Assembly: GCA_026390555.1 (NCBI GenBank)
Contig: JAPLFS010000032.1
Location: 1-64,000 of the forward strand
Reading direction: 5' to 3'
Length of the DNA: 64,000 nt
Source: Pseudomonadota bacterium
GTDB taxonomy: Bacteria > Bdellovibrionota_C > UBA2361 > OMII01
The translations under genes were made by a program, and so were the position numbers. Below, in pieces: positions 54,747-64,000 of the stretch (position 1 is its first letter; each line of letters starts with the position of its first letter). The notes beneath the pieces were generated by a model. That model saw nothing but the letters and a program-made list of their open reading frames with translations, ran no database searches and was not told the DNA's origin.

Positions 54747-56258
54747 TTAGTCTGCATTCGTCTGCATACGATCCAGCCTCTCGACCGTTGAGGTTCCTCC
54801 CTCAACGACGGTCATCTCGGATACCTTGGTAAGCTGCGCCTTCTCATGCATCTCTTTGAGCGATAGAACGCCTACGTTACACATAGTAGATTTTAATTTA
54901 ACAAGCGATACCTCCATCTTATCAGAGAGTGTGCCGCTGTAGGGAACGTAGGCATCCACCCCCTCTTCAAAGATTAGCTGCTCCGCCTCGCTCTGTTTGT
55001 AGCGCTGCCAGTTACGAGCACGATTCGATCCCTCTCCCCAATAAGGCTTGTAGAGTCGGCCCTTGTGGCCGATCTTTGCGGTCGGACTCTCTTCCGTCAT
55101 CGCAAAATACTTGCCCATCATTACGAAGTCTGCACCCATCGCAAGCGCTATAATCACCTGCGTATCTGAGTTGAGCCCACCATCGGAACAGATCGGTATG
55201 TAGGTCCCGTTCTCTTTAAGAAACTTGTCACGCTCACGAGCAACATCCATCACAGCGCTCGCCTGGCCACGCCCGATGCCCTTCTGCTCACGCGTAATAC
55301 AGATCGAGCCTCCACCGATTCCGACCTTTACGAAATCGACCTCAGCCTCCGTTGCCATGTATCTAAAGGCGTCCGCCGAGACGATATTTCCACCACCCAG
55401 GATTATGTTGCTACCATACTTTTTGCGTAGCTGCTTTGCAGCATCGGCCTGCCACTTACTATATCCATCAGATGAGTCGAGGCATAAACAATCGACCCCA
55501 GCCTCAAGCAGCGCTGCAGCACGCTCCATATAATCATAGGTATTGAGCGCTGCGCCAACGAAGAGCCGCTTGCGATTATCGGTTAGCTCATCAGGGTATG
55601 TTTGGTGATCGTAGTAGTCCTTTCTAAATACTAGCGCCTTTAGGTTGCCGTTCTTATCAACTATCGGCAGGCACTCCTTCTTATTCTTCCAGAGTAGGTT
55701 TGTTGCCTGCTCTAGGCTTACCCCTTCTTCGGCCATCACAAGCTTATCTCGCTGGGTAAAGAATCCCTGTATAGGGAGCGAGAGATCATCCTTATACTCC
55801 CAGAAGTCCTTACTCGTAAGAATACCGAGCAACTTTGAGTTCCGTTCGCCCCGCTCCGTAATGGCGATGGTCGAATGTCCGGTCTTGCGACGCAGGTTCA
55901 TCGCATCCTGCAAAGTCGCCGTTGGCGCTAGGTTTGAATCAGATTCAACGAAGCCCGCCTTGTGCTCCTTGACCTGCTTTACCATGGCAGCCTGCGACTC
56001 GATCGATTGTGAGCAGTAGATAAAGGCAGAGCCCCCCTTTCTTGCCAGGGCGATCGCTAACTCAGGGCCGGATACAGCCTGCATCGCGGCAGACACAAAC
56101 GGAGTGTTAAGCGTTGCCTTTAAACCCTCGCTAGGTCGGAAGCGCTGAATGGGGGTCTTAAGAGAGACGTTCCCAGGCACATGCTGCTGGTCGGTCAAGC
56201 CCGGCAGGAGCAGGTATTCGTGAAAGGTATGGGATACATCATCGATGATAACGGCCAT
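54747..56258 (-). CDS. guaB: IMP dehydrogenase, divergent Tritrichomonas-like type
   Basis: Oxidises IMP to XMP, the committing step of GMP synthesis. The 503-residue protein has a TIM barrel interrupted by CBS domains (about residues 105-225), D-S-S-D-G near residue 262, and the catalytic Cys loop GGGSICITREQKGIGRGQ. In common bacterial enzymes this loop reads GPGSICTTR. The flap carries EGSNRARNWQRY (Arg-Tyr dyad) instead of the usual bacterial flap, and EEGVDAYVPYSGTLSDKMEVSLVKLKSTMCNVG follows. From memory these match the enzyme of the parasite Tritrichomonas foetus, also 503 aa. It heads the minus-strand run guaB, unknown, maf, yggS. Confidence 0.93.
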   Translation of the reverse strand: MAVIIDDVSHTFHEYLLLPGLTDQQHVPGNVSLKTPIQRFRPSEGLKATLNTPFVSAAMQAVSGPELAIALARKGGSAFIYCSQSIESQAAMVKQVKEHKAGFVESDSNLAPTATLQDAMNLRRKTGHSTIAITERGERNSKLLGILTSKDFWEYKDDLSLPIQGFFTQRDKLVMAEEGVSLEQATNLLWKNKKECLPIVDKNGNLKALVFRKDYYDHQTYPDELTDNRKRLFVGAALNTYDYMERAAALLEAGVDCLCLDSSDGYSKWQADAAKQLRKKYGSNIILGGGNIVSADAFRYMATEAEVDFVKVGIGGGSICITREQKGIGRGQASAVMDVARERDKFLKENGTYIPICSDGGLNSDTQVIIALAMGADFVMMGKYFAMTEESPTAKIGHKGRLYKPYWGEGSNRARNWQRYKQSEAEQLIFEEGVDAYVPYSGTLSDKMEVSLVKLKSTMCNVGVLSLKEMHEKAQLTKVSEMTVVEGGTSTVERLDRMQTNAD

Positions 56259-56345
56259 GCTGCCTCCTTGAACTCGAAACTGTGTCTGTAGGGTCGTGCT
56301 TATAAGCTACCTCAGACGGTCGTGAAGTTAAAGTGGCCTATGTAA

Positions 56346-57413
56346 CTATTGAAAGGGTGGTGCCTGCTTATCGTAGGTTGTCCAACTATAGCGCTGTTCT
56401 AGTAGGATATAGCACTCCCCTGTGTCCCTCTCGACCCTTAGCCTATTGATTACCAGGTTTACCGGCGAGGGTTCCTCGCTCTTATGAAGATAGCGCAGAT
56501 GGCTGAAATACTGCCTTCTAATGTAGCCAGCCTTAGTGTGCATCTCAACCAGGCTGACAACGCCCTGCTGCACATCATTAAAGGGTGCAAAACGAAACGG
56601 CTCGAACTTAGTTTTCGGAATGTATATGACCGTTGCGCGCGGTAAAGTTGATATCGCATCATCGCGAACTATATCGCTCGTCGGCAGGCCGGCTGAGATC
56701 TCCATGTTGACTATCACCCGGCCCTTTTGCCCCGCCGTAGCAAGCGCCCCATCAGCTTTTGCTTCAGCCTCAAAGGATGCCTCAGAGAGCTCATAGGAAG
56801 ATGGCTTTAGGTCAATAACTCGCCCATGCACTCCAACTCCATATGAGAATTCGCGTGGACAGATATATACACCCCATCCGCTTACATGATCCTGTGCAAT
56901 TGGTATTGAGATATACATGCCGGACTGTTTACGACCACGAACAAAGGAGGTTCTGGTTGGATCTTGAAGTTTGTCTATGTAGGCGTGCACCCCGTCCAGA
57001 TCGTGCTTATTTTCAACCTCGCTATGCTGAACCACTACCCTTGCGCCGCGTTGCGATATTACGACCTGGAAATTCTCTAAGAGCGATTCTCCTGAGCTGT
57101 CCCCAGTAGCTCCTCGCTCTAAGAGCGCCGCAGTTTTGGGACGAAATTTAAGAGTAATGGGACCAAAATCGCTCGTGACCTTGGTTATACTACCCGCCCA
57201 GAGGCCAGATATGTCCCCCTTTACCTGTTGACTCTGATTCTCTTGAGGCACAATCAATGGCACGCTAGAGCGAATAGCGTCCATAAATCGGTCGATCTGA
57301 TTAATACTGGTAGGCTTGATCAGATCGGTCGCTGCCCCCTGCGCATAGGCTGCTGTAACATGCGCGGCCATGACGATAGCTGAATAGGTAAGCAGGTACG
57401 CTAGTATCTTCAT
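56346..57413 (-). CDS. Exported hypothetical protein downstream of rodA
   Basis: About 355 aa with a signal peptide (MKILAYLLTYSAIVMAAHVTAAYAQG). The mature protein is beta-rich, with no cysteine-rich or known catalytic motif that I can see: QVKGDISGLWAGSITKVTSDFGPITLKF near residue 60, VNMEISAGLPTSDIVRDDAI near 235 and YIRRQYFSHLRYLHK near 300. The ATG 57413 is chosen (GAAGGG upstream, start of the signal); a TTG at 57431 directly after rodA is the alternative. It ends the mre/mrd operon, which suggests but does not show a cell-envelope role. Confidence 0.6.
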   Translation of the reverse strand: MKILAYLLTYSAIVMAAHVTAAYAQGAATDLIKPTSINQIDRFMDAIRSSVPLIVPQENQSQQVKGDISGLWAGSITKVTSDFGPITLKFRPKTAALLERGATGDSSGESLLENFQVVISQRGARVVVQHSEVENKHDLDGVHAYIDKLQDPTRTSFVRGRKQSGMYISIPIAQDHVSGWGVYICPREFSYGVGVHGRVIDLKPSSYELSEASFEAEAKADGALATAGQKGRVIVNMEISAGLPTSDIVRDDAISTLPRATVIYIPKTKFEPFRFAPFNDVQQGVVSLVEMHTKAGYIRRQYFSHLRYLHKSEEPSPVNLVINRLRVERDTGECYILLEQRYSWTTYDKQAPPFQ

Positions 57414-57431
57414 AGAACGATAACCCTTCAA

Positions 57432-58583
57432 TCAACCACTTCGAAACATCGAGCGACGCATACTAACCCCCTGCACTATTCCGAGCCCGAACATCAGTGA
57501 GAGCAACGCCGACCCCCCATAACTTATAAGGGGCAGAGGGATTCCAACAACCGGCATTAGTCCAACTACCATCCCTATATTAATAAGGATATTGGCAAAA
57601 AACTGCGCCGTGATACCAAAAACAACTAAACATGAGAAAAGATCACGACTACGACTAGCGATCCTTAGCATAACCGACACAAGCGCTAAGAAAAGTGCTA
57701 TAACCGATACCGACCCTACAAAGCCCCACTCCTCGGCCAACACAGAAAATACAAAGTCGGTCGTATGCTCCGGCAAAAATTCAAGTTGCGTCTGCGTGCC
57801 CTGTCCATACCCCTTGCCGAATAGCTCTCCGGAACCAACCGCTATCTTTGACTGTGTGATATGGTACCCGCTGCCCTGTGGGTCGCTCTCTGGATTTACT
57901 AATACGATGATACGCCGCTGCTGATATTCGTGCAGCGTGTGCCAGGCCGGATAAGCCAAAACAAGTAACGTCACCACTATCGTTAGCAACGCTTTCGGCC
58001 TCACCCCCATAAAAAGGATCTGCGCGATACCAACCGTACCGAGCGAGAGCGCGGTGCCGAGATCCGGCTGCTGCATAATAAGCCCCATCGGCAAAGCTAT
58101 AACAATCGTCGGCACTATCAGCTCAACAAGCCGATACGCCTTACCATCGCGTGGAGGGCTCTGTGACAGCCTGCGCGCCATGGTAAGGATTAAACCAAGC
58201 TTCATAAACTCAGCAGGCTGCAGATTAGCCACCCCAAGATCGAGCCAGCGCCTAGAGCCGTTAACAACAACCCCAAATCCCGCCACCCCAAAAAGAAGCA
58301 GCATAGATAGCGCATACAGTATAAACGCATAATGATAAAATAACTGTGTCGGTATACTCATGCCGATCGCCATTAGGACGAGTCCAACGATGATATAAAC
58401 CGCCTGTTTAAGACAGGCAGCGCTAGCAAACTCAAATGAAGCTACTCCAAAGAGATTTACCTCTGAGTCGGGATGATACCCAGCGCTATAGAGCACAACG
58501 AGACCACACAGCGATATCAGGAGCACGAGATAAAAAAGGGTCCAGTCAAAATGAGAGAGTAGTCTTCGATCAAATGCAATCAT
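57432..58583 (-). CDS. rodA: Rod-shape peptidoglycan polymerase RodA
   Basis: SEDS-family glycan polymerase that works with PBP2 in wall elongation. The 383-residue protein has about ten membrane segments. Hallmarks are GSRRWLDLGVANLQPAEFMKLGLIL, QPDLGTAL, LGKGYGQGTQTQLEFLPEHTTDFVFSVLAEEWGFVG and MPVVGIPLPLISYGGSALL. The catalytic Asp and surrounding W-LPEHTTDFIF region are intact. It follows mrdA by 21 bp. Confidence 0.96.
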   Translation of the reverse strand: MIAFDRRLLSHFDWTLFYLVLLISLCGLVVLYSAGYHPDSEVNLFGVASFEFASAACLKQAVYIIVGLVLMAIGMSIPTQLFYHYAFILYALSMLLLFGVAGFGVVVNGSRRWLDLGVANLQPAEFMKLGLILTMARRLSQSPPRDGKAYRLVELIVPTIVIALPMGLIMQQPDLGTALSLGTVGIAQILFMGVRPKALLTIVVTLLVLAYPAWHTLHEYQQRRIIVLVNPESDPQGSGYHITQSKIAVGSGELFGKGYGQGTQTQLEFLPEHTTDFVFSVLAEEWGFVGSVSVIALFLALVSVMLRIASRSRDLFSCLVVFGITAQFFANILINIGMVVGLMPVVGIPLPLISYGGSALLSLMFGLGIVQGVSMRRSMFRSG

Positions 58584-58604
58584 CGCACTATTCCTAAATA
58601 CCCC

Positions 58605-60497
58605 TTAATTTATAGCTGCCGGGGAAGGAGCTGGGCGTGCAAGCTGCTTCCTAATCTTCGGTACAGCAGGAATCTCTTCTGGAACGCCAAAATACGCGGC
58701 AAATATCTTTCTAGCAACCGGAGCCGCTGCAGCCCCCCCATGCCCACCATTCTCTAGGATTACCGCCACAACAATCTGGGGCTTATCAGCTGGCGCATAT
58801 GCAGCAAACCACGCATGGTCCTCATCTTTAATGCCCGATTCGCGCGAAGCTACCTGCGCCGTGCCGGTCTTCCCTCCTATCATGATGTGAAACTCCTTAG
58901 GCAATGCGGCCTTATGGCCAGTGCCGCGCCGATCCTCGACCACACCTACCATCGCTGCCTTTAGCTGCTCTAATATGGAGGGCTCCAGATCTACCGTTCT
59001 CACAACCTCCGGTTCAGCCGAGGCCTCCTCGAGCATACGACCATCTCCAGCAACGATCTTCTTTACAAGGCGTGGTCGGATAATCTTACCCCCGTTTACA
59101 ACCGCTGCTAAGGCGCGTGCTATCTGGATCGGGGTTGTCGATACGGCACCCTGCCCTATAGCAACTGGTAAGGTCTCTCCTGGAAACCACCTCTTATCAG
59201 CGGGATTTTTAAAATAACTCGCCTTCCAAGCAGTTGATGGAACGATCCCTGAACTTTCCTCACCCTGCGTGATACCAGTAGGCTCTCCGAAGCCGAACAT
59301 ATCGTGAGCATAACGATAGATACGATCAACACCTAAACGTTGCCCAACGGTATAGAAGTAAACGTCACACGATTGAACGATCGCTTCAAAGAGATTTACC
59401 GAACCATGCCCAGAATGTTTGTGGCAGCGAAAAGCTCGCTTGCCAAATTTCAGATAGCCGGGGCATCTTATCTTTTCACTCGGTGTTATCACCCCCTCAG
59501 AAAGCGCCGCTGCTGCTACGAATATCTTGAATACCGATCCTGGAGGAAAAGCCCCTTGCAATATTCGATTTGAAAGTCTGTTGGCTTTTGGATCTATCAG
59601 ATCACTCCAGGCCTCTTTTGAAATCTCAGTTGTAAAGATGGCGGGATGATAACGCGGGGCAGATGCAAGTGCTAGGATATCACCACTGCGCACATCCATA
59701 ACAACAACACCCCCTTTTAGCCCCGTTAGCGCCTGATCCGCCACTGCTTGAATCTTGCGATCGATCGTTAGCATAACGTTGCTACCAGGCTTCTCCGCGT
59801 TCAGATATGCCTCGCCAATCCTATTACCAAGAGCATTGACGATCACAGCTTGTGAGCCTCGCTCTCCGCGGAGGTATCGTTCAAGGTTCGCTTCTACTCC
59901 GTACTGTCCAACTAGATCTCCCATCAGGTAGTTACTGTAGGCCGGGCTCTTTAACTGCTCACTTGAGACCTCACGGATATATCCAAGAACATGCGCCGAC
60001 ATCTCCCCATATAAATACTCACGGGTTGATACAACATTGATGGCGATACCAGGCAAGCGGTAGCGCTGTGCTGAGATCTTTGCGACCAGGTCGCGTGAAA
60101 CATCGCGCATTAGTAACTTCGGCTCAAAACGTCTGCGCTTACCATCCTTTAAGACACGTTCCTGCAGAGGTCCAGGATCCTCTCCCACAATCAGCGCCAG
60201 ATCCGCCACTGTCTGCTGCGGGTTAGGGCTATCTTCTATCACCAGATCGACGTTAAAGGAGGGGCGATTACGCACTAGCACCTCACCATTCCGATCGTAG
60301 ATTATGCCCCGTGTCGGTGGGATGTAGATCATACGCAGGCGATTATTCTCAGATCTATCCCTAAAGAACTCGCCTCTAACGATCTGCAGATACCACAATC
60401 TTAATATAAGGATAGAGATGCATAGCAGCACAAAACCAAACGCTACCCAGATTCTGAAGGTATTATTTGGTGTTGAACGCTCGTAACTATTCACCAT
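58605..60497 (-). CDS. mrdA: Penicillin-binding protein 2, elongasome transpeptidase
   Basis: Cross-links peptidoglycan during elongation. One N-terminal membrane anchor (residues 16-36), the pedestal with YIPPTRGIIYDRNGEVL, and the transpeptidase with SxxK (PPGSVFKI), SxD (QSCDVYFY) and KTG (IGGKTGTAQ) are intact. The start MVNSYERSTPNN coincides with the repeat sequence at 60483-60504, the same sequence as at the start of mreC. No other Met lies before the membrane segment, so the start (ATG or the following GTG) must be there. The gene lies 20 bp after mreD. Confidence 0.96.
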   Translation of the reverse strand: MVNSYERSTPNNTFRIWVAFGFVLLCISILILRLWYLQIVRGEFFRDRSENNRLRMIYIPPTRGIIYDRNGEVLVRNRPSFNVDLVIEDSPNPQQTVADLALIVGEDPGPLQERVLKDGKRRRFEPKLLMRDVSRDLVAKISAQRYRLPGIAINVVSTREYLYGEMSAHVLGYIREVSSEQLKSPAYSNYLMGDLVGQYGVEANLERYLRGERGSQAVIVNALGNRIGEAYLNAEKPGSNVMLTIDRKIQAVADQALTGLKGGVVVMDVRSGDILALASAPRYHPAIFTTEISKEAWSDLIDPKANRLSNRILQGAFPPGSVFKIFVAAAALSEGVITPSEKIRCPGYLKFGKRAFRCHKHSGHGSVNLFEAIVQSCDVYFYTVGQRLGVDRIYRYAHDMFGFGEPTGITQGEESSGIVPSTAWKASYFKNPADKRWFPGETLPVAIGQGAVSTTPIQIARALAAVVNGGKIIRPRLVKKIVAGDGRMLEEASAEPEVVRTVDLEPSILEQLKAAMVGVVEDRRGTGHKAALPKEFHIMIGGKTGTAQVASRESGIKDEDHAWFAAYAPADKPQIVVAVILENGGHGGAAAAPVARKIFAAYFGVPEEIPAVPKIRKQLARPAPSPAAIN

Positions 60498-60504
60498 GTT
60501 TTAC
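60483..60504 (+). repeat. Repeat end overlapping mrdA start codon
   Basis: The 22 bp here match 61936-61957 at 21 of 22 positions. They contain the repeat end GTAACTATTCACC and, on the minus strand, the ATG and the codons for MVNSY. There is no second end nearby. Confidence 0.8.
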
Positions 60505-60517
60505 CATTTCACGTTCT

Positions 60518-61030
60518 TCAAATAGCAGTGGGCTGTGACATACGCCCTGGTAGGGATGCGCTGCGCCGTTTGAAACGATGAGAAAGGGATGAAATAACAA
60601 AGGGTGCGACAATTGCCGTAGCACACGCCTGCCCGAAAAGTTGTGCCGCATGGCTCCATACAAGAATATCTCCCTGCTGACTAAGCAGCGTATAGAAGGC
60701 TCCTGATACGATCGTCGCGAAAAACGAGACGAAACATGCGACAATTCCAGATTCGATGAAGAGCCGCTGAGAGAGCAGCACCAGACCGCCATAAACAACA
60801 ATAAAAGCTCCGGCCCACGGCCCTACAAGTATCGCGGTAGAGAGATCCAGCATAACCCCCAAAAGAAAAGCCGCCAGGCTCCCCTGTACGCTAATATCAG
60901 AGAATGAGAGGTAAACAACTACGAGCAATAACAATTGTGGCGTTGCATATGCAGGCAGTCCAAGCTGCACCAATACGCCCTGCGCCATAAGCGCGCACAG
61001 ACCGATCAGTATCAATATTCCTATCTTCAC
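60518..61030 (-). CDS. mreD: Rod-shape protein MreD
   Basis: Inner-membrane part of the elongasome. The 170-residue protein has five to six hydrophobic segments: MKIGILILIGLCALMAQGVLVQL, PQLLLLVVVYLSF, AAFLLGVMLDLSTAI, GAFIVVYGGLVLLSQRLF and VSFFATIVSGAFYTLL. A basic end follows. It overlaps mreC by 4 bp. MreD proteins are short and poorly conserved; location and topology decide the call. Confidence 0.88.
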   Translation of the reverse strand: MKIGILILIGLCALMAQGVLVQLGLPAYATPQLLLLVVVYLSFSDISVQGSLAAFLLGVMLDLSTAILVGPWAGAFIVVYGGLVLLSQRLFIESGIVACFVSFFATIVSGAFYTLLSQQGDILVWSHAAQLFGQACATAIVAPFVISSLSHRFKRRSASLPGRMSQPTAI

Positions 61031-61950
61031 GATCTTCTCCTAATAGGACTGGCCTTACCAGAGGAGGCCAGCTTAGGAAGGGGCAGTGGGCTCTGAGTTT
61101 CTGTCACCTGCTCGCTAGCTATGATCAGCACCTCTTCAAGCTTGGCAAAGTCTACGGCTGGTTTTAGTTGGACGGTCTGAAATAGCAGCGCGTTATTTTG
61201 GTGCGCCGAGATAACCGTGCCTAGAATTAACCCCTTAGGATAAATACGATCCATTCCAGAGGTAACAACGATCTCGCCTGGCCGTATCGCAGATTCATTG
61301 GTTATGTACTTAAGTTCACAGCTAGAGGGTCCTGTTCCGGCAACTATCGCGCGCACGCGGCTCTCCTGAACTATGGCATCAACTCCACTTGAGTGGTCGT
61401 CTATCAGAAGAATGCGTGCTGAATTTGGCCCCGCTGCTATCACCTGTCCAACCACACCACGTGCGTGCACTGCCGCCATCCCAACCATAACTCCACTCGA
61501 GGTTCCTCTATTAATGAGTATGCCTCGCACCCATCCGCTAGGCTCTTCCCCAATAACTGCGGCAACGACACCTTCTAATGACGTATTGGATGAAAATTGA
61601 AGTATCGCTCTCAGTCTATTGTTTTCCTGGCGTACCTCACTGATAGCTGCAAGAGCGCCCTCTGTGCGCTGCAACTGCTCACGCAAGGAGCCGTTCTCTG
61701 TTGCAGCACCTACCAGGTAAAGATAGCGAAACCAGAGGTTTTGGCCGCCACTACGCGCAATCACGATAGCAGAGTGAATTGGGGCCACAACCTCCGAAAC
61801 CAGTACCCCTCCAGAGCGTGCAACCTCAGGGTGTCTTGAACTGTAGGCTGTGAGAAAAAATGCGGCACACAACAAGCAAAACGATGAGAGCGTCACTCGC
61901 CCTAAGACCGAAAACCGTTCTGATATGCCTGAGAAGTAACTATTTACCAT
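61027..61950 (-). CDS. mreC: Rod-shape protein MreC
   Basis: Periplasmic scaffold of the elongasome. The 307-residue protein has one membrane segment (residues 18-36), a coiled coil (GSLREQLQRTEGALAAISEVRQENNRLRAILQF) and two beta barrels with typical GWVRGILINRGTSSGVMVGMAAVHARGVVGQVIAAGPNSARILLIDDHSSGVDAIV. The start MVNSYFSG is encoded by the end of the repeat element C1 in the mreB-mreC gap; no other start exists before the membrane segment. Confidence 0.94.
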   Translation of the reverse strand: MVNSYFSGISERFSVLGRVTLSSFCLLCAAFFLTAYSSRHPEVARSGGVLVSEVVAPIHSAIVIARSGGQNLWFRYLYLVGAATENGSLREQLQRTEGALAAISEVRQENNRLRAILQFSSNTSLEGVVAAVIGEEPSGWVRGILINRGTSSGVMVGMAAVHARGVVGQVIAAGPNSARILLIDDHSSGVDAIVQESRVRAIVAGTGPSSCELKYITNESAIRPGEIVVTSGMDRIYPKGLILGTVISAHQNNALLFQTVQLKPAVDFAKLEEVLIIASEQVTETQSPLPLPKLASSGKASPIRRRS

Positions 61951-62060
61951 GTTTTACTGCTCTACTCGTTAATGCTTATAGGAGAGGGTCTTTGTACTCT
62001 CTCTCACCCTTTATTGTTGTCCCCCGATTGGGGACGCTCATCATCTTGGGTAAATAATTA
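61936..62060 (+). repeat. 125-bp element in the mreB-mreC gap (copy C1)
   Basis: GTAACTATTTACC (61936-61948) and GGTAAATAATTAC (62048-62060) are inverted repeats with one mismatch. Inside are a hairpin with GAGAG/CTCTC arms and GTCCCCCGATTGGGGAC (62019-62035) in the same place as in other family members. It fills most of the 145-bp gap, and its left end includes the first five codons of mreC. Confidence 0.78.
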
Positions 62061-62095
62061 CATAAATTCGCAAAATAGCCCCAAGTCCATCATCA

Positions 62096-63334
<1,239 letters not shown>

Positions 63335-63697
63335 TTACGCTGCCTGCGGCACTACTGCCTGCAGAGCTGCTAACTGTGGGAAGCTCTCTGGCCCTTGGCC
63401 CTGATCCGGCCCTGGCCCTGGCGCCGCCTCCTGAACTTTAGAGAGAAGGAATGAGATCTGATCGTCTGGGCTCAGACGACTATCAATAAAGACCATCCTC
63501 TGAGAGAGCGAGCGACACGACCCACTGATAACCTTCCAGCAATGCCCCCGTTTAAGCTCTTCACGGCGCACAACGTACCCTAAACCTTCAAGCTGCGAGA
63601 GGAGATCGCGATAACGAATCTCCTGCTCTTTTGACCAAGTTGGTCGAGAACTTTTTCTACGCTTAACTTTGCGAATTATCTGACTTAGTACCTTCAA
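63335..63697 (-). CDS. Small basic hypothetical protein
   Basis: A 120-residue basic protein, not recognised. It has a Lys/Arg-rich N-terminus (MKVLSQIIRKVKRRKSSRPTWSKEQE), a compact middle (RYRDLLSQLEGLGYVVRREELKRGHCWKVISGSCRSLSQRMVFIDSRLSPDDQISFLLSKV) that looks like a single folded domain, and a Pro/Gly/Gln-rich tail. There is no signal peptide. Charge suggests nucleic acid contact, but this is a guess. Confidence 0.6.
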   Translation of the reverse strand: MKVLSQIIRKVKRRKSSRPTWSKEQEIRYRDLLSQLEGLGYVVRREELKRGHCWKVISGSCRSLSQRMVFIDSRLSPDDQISFLLSKVQEAAPGPGPDQGQGPESFPQLAALQAVVPQAA

Positions 63698-63899
63698 AAG
63701 AACTCCTCTAGGAATTTCAGCTAGTTATGCTTATTGCTCGGGATAGCCTGTGGGGACTCTGTCGTGTAGCTTACCAGAGCCCGATTGATTGAACTACGAT
63801 TTTTAATATGTTACAACCACCGTCTGTTATTTGATTAAGCTGCAATTTTTGGCAGGCGCCTAAGCTGCCATTACTGTTTGTAAATTCGGAGATACCTAC
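63698..63899. other. Divergent intergenic region
   Basis: About 200 bp between the divergent hypothetical gene and the next gene. GGCAG/CTGCC near 63851-63871 can form a short hairpin in the leader of the right-hand gene. No other feature is seen. Confidence 0.3.
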
Positions 63900-64000
63900 A
63901 TGTCCGCCGGCGAAGAGACCGCTACTACTACTGCTACTTCTACCAAGAAGAATACTAAGATAACCCTTGATGGTGCGATCAGATCGATCAGCAGCTCATA
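63900..64000 (+). CDS. Start of an unidentified gene (partial, runs off right edge)
   Basis: An ATG at 63900, 8 nt after GGAG, opens a frame to the window end. The first 33 residues are hydrophilic and Thr/Lys-rich: MSAGEETATTTATSTKKNTK, then ITLDGAIRSISSS. This looks like a disordered N-terminus before a folded domain. Too little is present to name the product. Confidence 0.5.
   Translation, partial: MSAGEETATTTATSTKKNTKITLDGAIRSISSS

Overview
The window looks like a chromosomal segment of a Gram-negative, rod-shaped bacterium. It carries LPS transport and Kdo genes (lptC-lptA, kdsA), several outer-membrane-type lipoproteins with lipoboxes, a complete mreB-mreC-mreD-mrdA-rodA wall-elongation cluster, and many secreted proteins with Pro/Thr linkers. 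G+C is about one half. Secreted repeat proteins, metzincin-type proteases and an HDOD protein beside ordinary proteobacterial housekeeping genes fit a deltaproteobacterium-grade (Myxococcota/Bdellovibrionota-like) lineage; this is an inference from gene content only. I see no rRNA, tRNA, CRISPR array, integrase or transposase.

Layout. 1-5 kb: sbcD-sbcC (sbcC runs off the left edge), an unknown gene and an acyl-CoA dehydrogenase. 4.9-13.6 kb: accessory, mostly exported proteins (FG-GAP protein, a protein with eight 34-residue Asp/Cys repeats, a metzincin lipoprotein), an HDOD protein and an RRM RNA-binding protein. 13.9-22.6 kb: mltA, a small exported protein and the phosphate locus phoB-phoR-pstS-pstC-pstA-pstB-phoU. 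22.7-27.4 kb: ridA, a DUF4397-type lipoprotein, an SGNH hydrolase, a metallophosphoesterase and an RlmI-type methyltransferase. 27.6-31.5 kb: pyrG-kdsA-lptC-lptA operon. 31.5-38.1 kb: fabH, an SDR, ssb, yceD-like, a putative zinc protease and lon. 38.3-43.9 kb: an accessory island (AAA/DUF4143 ATPase, DUF2490 protein, class II Fic protein, alpha/beta hydrolase) between two 292-bp direct copies of the 3' end of a lipoprotein gene. 45.7-50.6 kb: grpE-dnaK-dnaJ, recO, an FmdB-type zinc ribbon. 51-56.3 kb: DTW-domain protein, a nucleobase permease, and guaB-unknown-maf-yggS. 56.3-63.1 kb: the mre/mrd cluster. 63.3-64 kb: a small unknown gene and the start of another gene.

The most unusual signal is a dispersed palindromic repeat family between genes. 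Its clearest copies are two 116-bp elements with perfect 11-bp terminal inverted repeats (11772-11887 and 50675-50790, about 94% identical, opposite orientation). Related 122-125-bp elements with ends of the form GTAACTATTCACC lie at 15679-15800 and 61936-62060. All four have a central GTCCCC/GGGGAC hairpin at the same place, and three are followed by a second two-hairpin module. One repeat end coincides with the start codons of mreC and mrdA, so both proteins begin MVNSY. The second notable structure is the island with the duplicated lipoprotein 3' end: the likely original terminator lies beyond the distal copy. The third is guaB, whose sequence resembles the Tritrichomonas foetus type of IMP dehydrogenase more than the usual bacterial type.
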